64,000 nucleotides of DNA from Bin87 sp965204395 (lineage in GTDB: Bacteria; Chloroflexota; Dehalococcoidia; Lucifugimonadales; UBA3495): the NCBI GenBank assembly GCA_965204395.1, contig OZ241987.1:3348001-3412000 (forward strand). Direction: 5' to 3'. Numbering within the stretch: position 1 is the stretch's first letter; the number at the start of each line of letters is the position of its first letter. The notes beneath the pieces are model-generated. The model was not told where the DNA came from, searched no databases, and worked only from the letters and a program-made list of their open reading frames with translations. A program made the translations under genes and the position numbers. This document shows, piece after piece, positions 23,603 to 31,240 of the stretch.

Positions 23603-24711
23603 ACCGGGAACACCGCGTCCTTGATGGCGGCCACGCTTTCGGCGGCCAGGGCGCGGGCGTCGGCGCGGATGTGGTCGGGTATCTCCGGGATCTCGGTGTC
23701 ACGCAGGGTGGTCCGGCCCAACCGCTCCGTGGCGACGGTGGGGATGCGGTTGGGCCAGTCTGCGCCGCACATGACTCCGTAGGCCAAGGTCCAGCAGCGG
23801 GCCACCGCGCCGATGTCATATCCGCCGCCGCCGGTGGCGAGCCACGGGTAGCCGAGACCGCCGAGTCGCGTGACGGCGGCAATGAAACCACGGCTGGTGA
23901 CCTGCAGGTGGGTGAGCGGGTCGGTGTGGTATGAGTCGATGCCAAGCTGGGTGAGCAGGACGTCGGGGGCAAAGGCGTTGATCAAGGGCGGGACGATGGA
24001 CTCGAAGGCGTCGAGGTATATCTCGTCGTCGGTGTAGGGATAGAGGGGTAGGTTGACGGCGTAACCGACGCCCTCGCCCGAGCCGACTTCGCCGGCGAAT
24101 CCGGTGCCGGGGAACAGGTAGCGTCCCGATTCGTGGACCGAGATGGTCAGGACACGAGGGTCGTTGTAAAACGCGTCCTGAACGCCGTCGCCGTGGTGGG
24201 CGTCGATATCCACGTAGGCGACGCGCAACCCGCGATTGAGTAGGTAGTGGATGGCGACCACCGGGTCGTTGAACACGCAGAAACCGCTGGCGTTGCGGGC
24301 GGCGGCATGATGCAGACCGCCGCTGATGTTGAACGCCGCCTGCACCTCTCCATCGGCGACCATCCGGGCGGCGTCCAGCGTGGCGCCGGTGCTGAGCATG
24401 GCGGCCTCGTACATGCCCGGGTAGGTGGGATTGTCGCCGCCCTGGGCGAATCCGAACCGCTGGGGCTGGTATCCGGTGAGCCCGAGGCTGAAGGTGCGAA
24501 CGGCGGCCATGTAGTCGCGGGAGTGGAACGCGCCGACAGTGGTCTCGTCGGCGATGGTGGGCGTTACCAGCATCGAATCGTCACTATCGAATGCGCCGTA
24601 CGCCTCGAGGAGTTCGTAGGTGTGGCGCAGACGAATGGGGCGCATGGGATGGTCCTGGCGCAGGACGTGCTGGCTCATGGCGTCGTCGTAGATGAAAGCA
24701 GCGCGGGGCAT
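23584..24711 (-). CDS. AcuC-type histone deacetylase family protein
   Basis: A 375-residue zinc-dependent deacetylase-fold protein. Catalytic features are GGLHHA (tandem His), DIDAHHGDG (zinc Asp and His), LGIDSYHTDPL and GGGGYD. In Bacillus the homologue AcuC deacetylates acetyl-CoA synthetase; other relatives act on polyamines, so the substrate is uncertain. Start 24711 gives the family N-terminus MPRAAFIYDD; the frame runs further upstream but without homology. It stands alone and is not next to an acetyl-CoA synthetase gene. Confidence 0.9.
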   Translation of the reverse strand: MPRAAFIYDDAMSQHVLRQDHPMRPIRLRHTYELLEAYGAFDSDDSMLVTPTIADETTVGAFHSRDYMAAVRTFSLGLTGYQPQRFGFAQGGDNPTYPGMYEAAMLSTGATLDAARMVADGEVQAAFNISGGLHHAAARNASGFCVFNDPVVAIHYLLNRGLRVAYVDIDAHHGDGVQDAFYNDPRVLTISVHESGRYLFPGTGFAGEVGSGEGVGYAVNLPLYPYTDDEIYLDAFESIVPPLINAFAPDVLLTQLGIDSYHTDPLTHLQVTSRGFIAAVTRLGGLGYPWLATGGGGYDIGAVARCWTLAYGVMCGADWPNRIPTVATERLGRTTLRDTEIPEIPDHIRADARALAAESVAAIKDAVFPVHGLSA

Positions 24712-24831
24712 GGCGTATTCCTTGGTTGGACTCCGTCTGATCAAACGGTAGAGTAGCACAGACGGGTCGCAACTCGTTGCCATGCTACACTGGCGGCAAG
24801 GAAAACACAGGCTCGAAAGGAGGTGATGGAT

Positions 24832-25155
24832 ATGGAGAGTGAAAGGCTGCGAGAAATAGCAGCTGCCGATTCTTCAACTGTCTCTCCTGACTCCAGGGCA
24901 GGATCGGCCAGTCAATCGGTTTGGCGCACCGATTGGCAGTGGGTGGCGCTAGCGTGGCTGGGCGGGATAATGATTGGAGGGATATTTCTGATACTGGCGT
25001 TCTCCCTAAAATCCAACGCGGGGGACAATTGGCTGACTATCAATTCCGCGTTCTGGGGAATGATTGGAGGCGGCACGTTCCTGATTATCTGCCCCGGGAG
25101 TTATGCGACATGGGAAATCTGGCGGGGGCACCGGAAGAGTACGGGCCAAGGCTAG
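24832..25155 (+). CDS. small two-helix membrane protein
   Basis: A 107-residue protein with two hydrophobic segments (WVALAWLGGIMIGGIFLILA and FWGMIGGGTFLIIC) after a soluble N-terminal tail. ATG 24832 is selected because AGGAGG at 24818-24823 lies eight bases upstream; GTG 24823 and ATG 24826 are too close to it. No family recognised. The next small membrane frame follows at 25184. Confidence 0.6.
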   Translation: MESERLREIAAADSSTVSPDSRAGSASQSVWRTDWQWVALAWLGGIMIGGIFLILAFSLKSNAGDNWLTINSAFWGMIGGGTFLIICPGSYATWEIWRGHRKSTGQG

Positions 25156-25183
25156 ATGGATTCACGGTCCTGGGAGCCCAATT

Positions 25184-25477
25184 ATGCGCGAGCATGAAGA
25201 ATGGGAACGCCATTGGAATACCATAAGCTTGGGCATAGTTACTGTCGCAACGGCAGCCATCGGAGTTGCGCTTTTTGCTACTGACCTTACGGAGGCCGCC
25301 AATTCTTGGACCAGGTATTCCCTGGTGATTATTGCGGTGCTACGTATCTGCGCGTGGTCTATTTGGGAGGCCGCGTCATCTTCTCAACATCGGAAGACCT
25401 TGCTCGACAAAGAACCAGCAAACGGCAACTCGCGGTCCAGTTATATGTGTGGTTTGGTCTTGAATTGTTCACCCTAG
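25184..25477 (+). CDS. small membrane protein, possibly frameshifted
   Basis: The frame encodes MREHEEWERHWN, two hydrophobic segments, then low-complexity sequence ending at 25477. A second frame from about 25340 to 25533 encodes another membrane segment (GLELFTLASFLIIDALTGLL). Joining the two with one shift near 25340-25380 would give a more natural three-helix protein. It may therefore be a frameshifted gene spanning 25184-25533. Unknown function. Confidence 0.4.
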   Translation: MREHEEWERHWNTISLGIVTVATAAIGVALFATDLTEAANSWTRYSLVIIAVLRICAWSIWEAASSSQHRKTLLDKEPANGNSRSSYMCGLVLNCSP

Positions 25478-25552
25478 CCAGTTTTCTGATTATAGACGCA
25501 TTGACGGGTTTGCTCGTCAGTTCGATAAAGTAGATTGACCCGGCAGTGTGAC

Positions 25553-26212
25553 ATGCCTTCTGGGATCACCATCATCGTACTGGCCGGCGGGGTCAGCCAG
25601 CGGTTGGGGCGCGACAAGGCGTTGGAGCCTTTCGGCGGTGAGACCCTGCTGAGGCGGGTGGTCAGAAGGGCGAGCGAGGCGGTTGGCTCGGATGACTTGG
25701 TGATCGTCGTGGCCGACGAGGGTCAGGCAGAGAGGGCGCCGGAGGATCTTCCGCATCGCGTGGTGGTTGACGCGCTGCCCGGTATGGGAACGCTGGGCGG
25801 GATTTACACGGGGATCGAGGCGGCGCGGAACGAGTGGGCGTTGGTGGTGGCGTGCGACCTGCCATTCCTCTCTCCGCCGTTAATCGCCTACATGGCTGGA
25901 TTACGCGATGGGGTCGATGCGGTGGTGCCGGTAATTGTCGGGCGGCCCGAACCCACCCACGCGTTGTACTCACGGCGGTGCATTCCGACGATCACCGAAC
26001 GGCTGGAGGCGGGCGAACTGAAAGCCTCGGGGTTTCTGGACTCGGTGCGGGTGCGGTATGTCTCCGAGGATGAGGCGCGCCGATTCGACCCGGAGTTGCT
26101 GAGCTTTTTCAACGTCAACCGTCCCGAGGACTTGACGCGGGCGTTGGAGATCGCTGCGAGCGATCAGGATCAGAGGGGCTGCTTGGCTGGAACGCCGACG
26201 CGGCGCGGGTAA
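25553..26212 (+). CDS. mobA: molybdenum cofactor guanylyltransferase MobA
   Basis: A 219-residue protein that attaches GMP to molybdopterin to make the MGD cofactor. The signature LAGGVSQRLGRDKA lies near 10-23, followed by GMGTLGGIYTGIEA and the metal-binding CDLPFLSPPL. C-terminal NVNRPEDL is also typical. ATG 25553 gives the standard N-terminus. No other molybdenum genes are adjacent. The 3' end overlaps convergent rsmG by 43 bases. Confidence 0.92.
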   Translation: MPSGITIIVLAGGVSQRLGRDKALEPFGGETLLRRVVRRASEAVGSDDLVIVVADEGQAERAPEDLPHRVVVDALPGMGTLGGIYTGIEAARNEWALVVACDLPFLSPPLIAYMAGLRDGVDAVVPVIVGRPEPTHALYSRRCIPTITERLEAGELKASGFLDSVRVRYVSEDEARRFDPELLSFFNVNRPEDLTRALEIAASDQDQRGCLAGTPTRRG

Positions 26213-26925
26213 CGGCCGGGCGTGCGCCGGACCTTTTCCACCGAAACGATCCAGCGGTTGGGTGGCAGGGGCGGCGACAGCGCGTTGACGGAGTGCGTGC
26301 CGGCGATTTTGCCGCCCAGTTCGTTGAGCGCGTTGACCGAGATTTTGGCTTGCACTGGACCGTCGCTGCCCTTCCAGGCAAGCAGGTGTCCGTGGCCCTT
26401 ACACAGGGGCAGCGCGTACTCGATCAAAGTGGGCAGCGATGCGACGCCCCGGGCCAACGCGACGTCAAATTGGCCGCGGTAGCCCTCGGTGCGGCCCAGG
26501 TCTTCGGCGCGGATGGTCAGGACCTCCACATCGTGCAGCCCGAGTTCATCAATCGACTCGCTTAGGAACGCCGTCTTCTTGCCCGTGGATTCAGCGAGGG
26601 TCAGCCGAATGCCTGGAAACGCGATCTTGAGGGGGACGCCGGGGAAGCCCGCTCCGGCGCCGATGTCGACGACGCGCATTCCGTCTCGCCATTGCGGTGA
26701 GGCCAGCACGGCGGTGAGGGAATCGAGGTAGTGTCGGACCTGCACCTGCTCCGGGTCGGTGATGGAGGTGAGGTTGGCGCGGCGGTTGCCGGCCTGGAGC
26801 AGTTCGGTGTATCTGGCGAACTGGGCGAGTTGGTGCGGCGTCAGGGTCAGGCCGAGTTGTGGCGCGTGCTCGGCGAGGATTGCCATGCGGGTTTCTGCCG
26901 ACGACCGTGTTGCCTCAACGGCCAT
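26170..26925 (-). CDS. rsmG: 16S rRNA (guanine527-N7)-methyltransferase RsmG
   Basis: A 251-residue SAM-dependent enzyme. NLTSITDPEQVQVRHYLDSL is the conserved N-terminal block, then motif I VDIGAGAGFPGVPLKI, VEVLTIRAEDLG and VALARGVASLPTLIEY. Loss of this enzyme gives low-level streptomycin resistance in many bacteria. The start ATG overlaps the enolase stop (TGATG), so the two are coupled. Confidence 0.95.
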   Translation of the reverse strand: MAVEATRSSAETRMAILAEHAPQLGLTLTPHQLAQFARYTELLQAGNRRANLTSITDPEQVQVRHYLDSLTAVLASPQWRDGMRVVDIGAGAGFPGVPLKIAFPGIRLTLAESTGKKTAFLSESIDELGLHDVEVLTIRAEDLGRTEGYRGQFDVALARGVASLPTLIEYALPLCKGHGHLLAWKGSDGPVQAKISVNALNELGGKIAGTHSVNALSPPLPPNRWIVSVEKVRRTPGRYPRRVGVPAKQPL

Positions 26926-28235
26926 CAGGAGAGGAACCGGGCGAATACGTCGCGGCCTGGGTATTGCGCTCGGTCGCCGAGTTCCTCCTCGATGCGAAGG
27001 AGGCGGTTGTACTTGGCGAGGCGCTCGGAGCGGGTGATGGAGCCTATCTTGATCTGACCGGCGCCGGTGGCAACGGCCAGGTCGGCAATGGTGGTGTCCT
27101 CCGTCTCGCCGGAACGGGCGGAGATCACGGGCAGGTAGCCGCGCTCCTGGGCCAGGCGGACGGTTTCCAGGGTCTCGGTGAGGGTGCCTATCTGGTTGAG
27201 CTTGATCAGGATGGCGTTGGCGATGCCCGCGTCCGCGCCATGAGCCAGGCGCTCCTGGTTGGTGGTGAACAGGTCGTCGCCGATGAGCTGGGTAGTAGCG
27301 CCCATCTGCTGCGTGAGGTATTCCCACCCATCCCAGTCGTCCTCGGATAGGCCGTCTTCGATGGAGATGATGGGATAAGTTACGCACCACTGGGCGAGCA
27401 GATCGGCCAATTCGGTGGTGGTGAACCACCGACCCTCGGCGCGGAGCAGGTAGTTTCCATCGCCCCCGACAAACTCGGTGGCGGCGACGTCCATGCCGAT
27501 TGCGATGTCGCCATCGCGAGCGCAGCGATAGCCGGCCAGGCGAGTGGCGTCGTAGAGGATTCCCAGGGCGTCCTCATGGCAGGGCAGCGGCGGGCCGTAC
27601 CCGCCCTCGTCGGCGACGCCGTAGGCGTAGGGGCCCATCTGGGAGAGGACGCGACCCACCGCGCGGTACACGTCCACGACCATGCGCAGTGAGTCGCTAT
27701 AGGTCTCCGCGCCGATGGGTATGGCGAGAAAGTCCTGCATATCGAGGCCGGCTGCTGCGTGTCGCCCGCCGCTGATGATGTTGACCATCGGGACTGGCAT
27801 AATGGCGGCGTCGGGACCGCCGAGGTAGCGGTACAGTGGTTGGTCGGTGGCTGCTGCCGCGGCGTGGGCGGCGGCCAGCGACACGCCGAGGATGGCGTTT
27901 GCGCCCAGGCGAGATTTGTTGGACGTGCCGTCGAGTTCGCGCAGGAACTCATCCAGCGCCGGCTGATCCGTGGCGTCCATTGAGCCGCAGACGGACGGCG
28001 CGATGATGGTGTTGACGGCGGCGACGGCGCGCAGGACACCTTGGCCCTCGTAGCGAGCGGGGTCGCCGTCGCGGAGTTCGATGGCCTCGTGGCGCCCGGT
28101 GGAGGCGCCGGAGGGAACAATGGCCCGGCCCATCGCGCCGCCGTCAAGGTGCATATCCACCTCGACGGTGGGGTTGCCGCGAGAGTCGAGGACCTCGCGG
28201 GCGCGGACGGCGGCGATGGTGGTGGAGTCGGGCAT
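26925..28235 (-). CDS. enolase homologue with altered active-site residues
   Basis: A 436-residue protein across the full length of enolase (2-phosphoglycerate to phosphoenolpyruvate). Present: VPSGASTG loop, Glu in VADEGGYGP near 210, Lys345 in AILIKLNQIGTLTET, and SGETEDTTIADLAVATGAGQ. Changed: the usual MQEF/IQEF Glu is Asp168 (MQDF), and the usual SHRS is SARS (Ala373, where yeast enolase has His373). NGGAHA becomes SGGRHA. It could be a slowed or re-purposed enolase, or the organism's real one if no other exists. Next to rsmG in an operon-like overlap. Confidence 0.85.
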   Translation of the reverse strand: MPDSTTIAAVRAREVLDSRGNPTVEVDMHLDGGAMGRAIVPSGASTGRHEAIELRDGDPARYEGQGVLRAVAAVNTIIAPSVCGSMDATDQPALDEFLRELDGTSNKSRLGANAILGVSLAAAHAAAAATDQPLYRYLGGPDAAIMPVPMVNIISGGRHAAAGLDMQDFLAIPIGAETYSDSLRMVVDVYRAVGRVLSQMGPYAYGVADEGGYGPPLPCHEDALGILYDATRLAGYRCARDGDIAIGMDVAATEFVGGDGNYLLRAEGRWFTTTELADLLAQWCVTYPIISIEDGLSEDDWDGWEYLTQQMGATTQLIGDDLFTTNQERLAHGADAGIANAILIKLNQIGTLTETLETVRLAQERGYLPVISARSGETEDTTIADLAVATGAGQIKIGSITRSERLAKYNRLLRIEEELGDRAQYPGRDVFARFLS

Positions 28236-28247
28236 TGCTCTGGTTGC

Positions 28248-28880
28248 CTAACCGCCGGGCGGGGATGGCACGGTGAATACGGTGCGCCCGTCGGTGTCGT
28301 GGGTGTGGTTCGCCAGGGCGGCAATCATCCGGTTGCTCTGCTGGACTTCGACGTGGATAGAGCTGATAGCTTCGAGCAGTCTCTCGAACCCGGCGTTCAT
28401 TTCGGTTCGTAGTTCACGGTTGTCTTGCCTGGCCTCGGCCCGTAACTCCTGCATTTCCTGTCGGAGTTCAATCCGCAGTTGCTGGATGGCCTGTTTGGCT
28501 TCTGCCCGCGCTTCCCGGATTTCTTCCCGCAGTTGCTGGTTGTCCTGCCGGGCCTCAGCACTCGCTTCCCGGATTTCTTCTCGTACTTGCTGAATGTCCA
28601 GCTTGACTTCGGTCCGCAGATGCTCAACATCCAGCTTGACTTGCGTACGCAGATGCTCATTGTCCTGCCGGGCCTCGGCGCGGGTCTCCCCGATTTCGGT
28701 ACGAACCGCCCCGACGACTTCGTTCCGTACCTCGGTGACCCCGGCACTCAGGCCCTCCACTTGGGTGGTGCTCCTGCCCAGGGCGTAGCTGCCTCTGAGC
28801 AGCAGCACAATGATGGTGACGCCCACGCCGACGGTGGCAATCCCCGTGCCAACGACTGTGGCAAAGACTGGAACTTCCAT
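28248..28880 (-). CDS. membrane-anchored coiled-coil protein with AEARQDN repeats
   Basis: A 210-residue protein. One N-terminal membrane helix (ATVGVGVTIIVLLL) is followed by a long coiled coil (about 40-165) built on near-regular units with EARQDN recurring four times and HLRTEVKLD twice. The C-terminal domain ends in a helical SIHVEVQQSNRMIAALANH and a Pro/Gly tail. The shape resembles a second protein at 33554-33940. No known enzymatic motif; probably a structural or sensing scaffold. Confidence 0.65.
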   Translation of the reverse strand: MEVPVFATVVGTGIATVGVGVTIIVLLLRGSYALGRSTTQVEGLSAGVTEVRNEVVGAVRTEIGETRAEARQDNEHLRTQVKLDVEHLRTEVKLDIQQVREEIREASAEARQDNQQLREEIREARAEAKQAIQQLRIELRQEMQELRAEARQDNRELRTEMNAGFERLLEAISSIHVEVQQSNRMIAALANHTHDTDGRTVFTVPSPPGG

Positions 28881-28928
28881 AGGCGACTCCTTGACCCGGC
28901 GACTGCGGCTGAAACCTTATAAAGGGTA

Positions 28929-29633
28929 TCAGCCGTGGCCTTCGGAGACGATGTCGTTGAAGGTTACGCGGAGCATGGGGGCGTCGGTCTCGTTCTTCCA
29001 CTGGTGATGCTCGCCCGGGGGAACCAGGACGGCGTCGCCTGCGGTTACGGTGTACTCCGTGCCGGAGATGACTATGGTGCCGGATCCTTCCAGGATGAAC
29101 ACGGTGTGGTCCCAGGCGTGGTTGTGGCCGCCGGTTTCGGGGTGGCTGACGGCGCCGGGCTGCATGTAGCCGTTGTAGAGCATCAGGTAGTTGGGGCAGC
29201 CGTCGCGCCCGCCGAGCATGGTGTGCCCGGTCTCGTCGTTGAGGTCGGCGTGGTTGCGGATGACCGGCGGAGTGCCGGCGCCCGGCTCGGAACCGCCGGG
29301 GCGGGCGTTGCCGCTGGAGGCGGCCAAGGGGTTGATCTCGATGCGGCGGATGTCGCTGTCGCCGTCGTTGCGGGTGACGTGGTCGACCATGGGCGGGATG
29401 AACATGGCGTCGCCGGCCTTGACGGGATATTCCTTGCCGTCGGCGACCAGGGTGCCGCTGCCCTCGATGATGTAGACCTCGTGCTCCCACTCGTGGATGT
29501 GGTGCGAGCTGGTTCCGCCCGGCTCGATTACCGAGTAGGCCAGGGTTACGAGGTTGGGGTTGTCGTCGATGCTGATGAGGCGGGCGACGGCGCCTTCGGG
29601 ATAGTCCTTGATGTTGTGGATTATGGGTTCCAT
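28929..29633 (-). CDS. bicupin (two cupin domains)
   Basis: A 234-residue protein with two cupin barrels. The first (about 30-105) has HHIHEWEHEVYIIEGSG; the second (about 145-225) has NHAWDHTVFILEGSG. Both carry His/Glu metal ligands, so metal-dependent dioxygenase or isomerase chemistry is possible. The exact substrate is unknown. It lies 66 bases from the thioesterase-like gene upstream on the same strand and is probably co-transcribed. Confidence 0.85.
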   Translation of the reverse strand: MEPIIHNIKDYPEGAVARLISIDDNPNLVTLAYSVIEPGGTSSHHIHEWEHEVYIIEGSGTLVADGKEYPVKAGDAMFIPPMVDHVTRNDGDSDIRRIEINPLAASSGNARPGGSEPGAGTPPVIRNHADLNDETGHTMLGGRDGCPNYLMLYNGYMQPGAVSHPETGGHNHAWDHTVFILEGSGTIVISGTEYTVTAGDAVLVPPGEHHQWKNETDAPMLRVTFNDIVSEGHG

Positions 29634-29699
29634 GGGTCGTTCTCCTTTGTCGCGTCGGGATGCGGGAACGGTTGGTTACAGTTCGTGCCGGTGGTCCGC

Positions 29700-30104
29700 C
29701 TAAGGCTCGTCTCCGCCGCCGCGGTTGGTGGCGTCGGGCGGCAGGGTGATGATGGCCCGGCGATGGGTGCCCACGCCGATGGTGCGGTCGCCGTCAAGCA
29801 CCTCCACCTTGAAGTAGAGCCAGCGGCCATCGACCTTCTCAAGCTCGGCGTTGGCGACGACGGTTACGCCCATGTCGGCGGTGGCCACGTGGCGTACGTT
29901 GACCTCAAAACCGACGGTGGACTGCTCAGGCGGGAGGTAGTCAAGAACGGCGCGCTGGGAGGCCTGCTCCATGGCGCGAATCATGGACGGGGTGCTCAGC
30001 TTACCGGTATGGGGCGCGGTGTTGTGCTCGCCCACCAGTTCCTCGCAGTGTCCAGTGAGTCCGGGCAGCAGAGTAGGCGGGGCGACATTGGATTGTTGGT
30101 TCAT
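29700..30104 (-). CDS. hotdog-fold thioesterase (FlK-like)
   Basis: A 134-residue protein that looks like the fluoroacetyl-CoA thioesterase FlK family: STPSMIRAMEQAS (helical motif), TVGFEVNVRHVATADMG, and GVGTHRRAII. It probably hydrolyses a small acyl-CoA; specificity for fluoroacetyl-CoA is not implied. It precedes the bicupin gene on the same strand. Confidence 0.8.
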   Translation of the reverse strand: MNQQSNVAPPTLLPGLTGHCEELVGEHNTAPHTGKLSTPSMIRAMEQASQRAVLDYLPPEQSTVGFEVNVRHVATADMGVTVVANAELEKVDGRWLYFKVEVLDGDRTIGVGTHRRAIITLPPDATNRGGGDEP

Positions 30105-30314
30105 GTGGTTTGATGGGTCCTTGGGTTTGGTATGGGTGCGCTGTACGCGCGGTCATCATAACAGCGCGGGCGGGGGAGGTGCCAGAGTCGGAGAGAGAAG
30201 GACGCTAGTCTGAATCGTTGTTCAGAACCACTTTCATATCACCTCGGTCAGATAGCGACGGCTACAATTTGCTATACTGGGTCGGCAGTCGGACCTGCCT
30301 ACGGAGGTCGCAAG

Positions 30315-30953
30315 ATGGTTGAAACAGGCACACCAGCACCATCTCTAGAACATTTGACGGCGGAGGGCGCGGAGATTGTTCAGAGGATCGACGGTGTGCT
30401 TGAAGCGCTAAAGGAACTCGGCCAAGCGACCAAGGAAGATCGGGATGCACAAACCAAGGTCAACAGCGAAGTCCTCAAACGGCTCGATCAAACTGGAGAG
30501 CGCTTTAACAAAATAGACCGACACTTGGGATATCTGCGCGGAGCGCATGCTGCAAACGTGATGCGCCGCAACGCCAGTCTGATTGCCGATGAGATGGGCT
30601 ATCAGGTGATCTCTGAATTACCGCAAGAAGAACTCTTGGGCTTTTCCAAAATGGCCCGCGATAGCGGCAAGATGGAAAGTGACGTTCGTAGTTTCCTCAA
30701 CGCAGACTTGGTTATCCGGGCGCGCGATGCCAATGGCCATCCTGCTTACATTGCAATCGAGGCGTCGTTCACCGTGGCAAACGATGATATCAAACGAGCC
30801 AAACGAAACGCTGAATATCTGCACGAGTTCACCGGTCTTCCTGCCAAAGGAGCCGTAGCCGGCGTCGATATTCCTACAGGGCGTAGGAAGAACGCCGCCG
30901 CAGACCGAGTGCATTGTTACCTTATTCCGGTTGGCGACTTGGAAGCGGATTAG
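30315..30953 (+). CDS. coiled-coil protein with PD-(D/E)XK-like C-terminal domain
   Basis: A 212-residue protein. Residues 15-85 form a coiled coil (EVLKRLDQTGERFNKIDRHL). Residues about 125-190 show NADLVI, then YIAIEASF at the spacing of Asp and Glu in PD-(D/E)XK nucleases, but the usual Lys position is Ser. Related proteins are common and of unknown role. A -10-like TATACT lies at 30273-30278 upstream. Degenerate nuclease fold is inference. Confidence 0.6.
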   Translation: MVETGTPAPSLEHLTAEGAEIVQRIDGVLEALKELGQATKEDRDAQTKVNSEVLKRLDQTGERFNKIDRHLGYLRGAHAANVMRRNASLIADEMGYQVISELPQEELLGFSKMARDSGKMESDVRSFLNADLVIRARDANGHPAYIAIEASFTVANDDIKRAKRNAEYLHEFTGLPAKGAVAGVDIPTGRRKNAAADRVHCYLIPVGDLEAD

Positions 30954-30987
30954 CGAGTGTGCGGTTCCATCAACTCATTTGAAAACG

Positions 30988-31007
30988 CGGCCCTCGTCAG
31001 AGGGCCG
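30988..31007. terminator. hairpin after the coiled-coil gene (possible terminator)
   Basis: CGGCCCTC (30988-30995) pairs with GAGGGCCG (31000-31007), loop GTCA. No strong T-run follows, so termination is uncertain. Confidence 0.4.
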
Positions 31008-31045
31008 GTAGTTTGGGTATCGCCTCGGTTATCTGTTGGCTGTTT

Positions 31046-31074
31046 TTGACAGTAGGGGCGGTTCGGGGTAGCAT
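31046..31074 (+). promoter_or_regulatory. sigma-70 promoter for the PEPCK-like gene
   Basis: TTGACA at 31046-31051, exactly 17 bases, TAGCAT at 31069-31074. This is the best promoter match I found in the window. It leaves a leader of about 160 bases before the TTG start at 31241. Confidence 0.65.
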
Positions 31075-31141
31075 AATCGGGCGGCATTCTCGCATTTTCA
31101 ATCCGGCGCCGGCTCAACCACGTTGGAACCCACAGCCCTTT

Positions 31142-31180
31142 CGCCATCAGCGGCATCCGCACCTGATGGCGTGTGTTTTA
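31142..31180 (+). promoter_or_regulatory. attenuator-like hairpin in the leader of the PEPCK-like gene
   Basis: CGCCATCAG (31142-31150) pairs perfectly with CTGATGGCG (31163-31171) and is followed by TGTGTTTTA. A stem plus T-rich run inside a long leader suggests conditional termination. No riboswitch class recognised. Confidence 0.4.
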
Positions 31181-31240
31181 ATGGTGGCTGATTCTCCAAA
31201 AGCCGCGCCGTGAACCACCCTGCCCATCGGGAGAACAACC

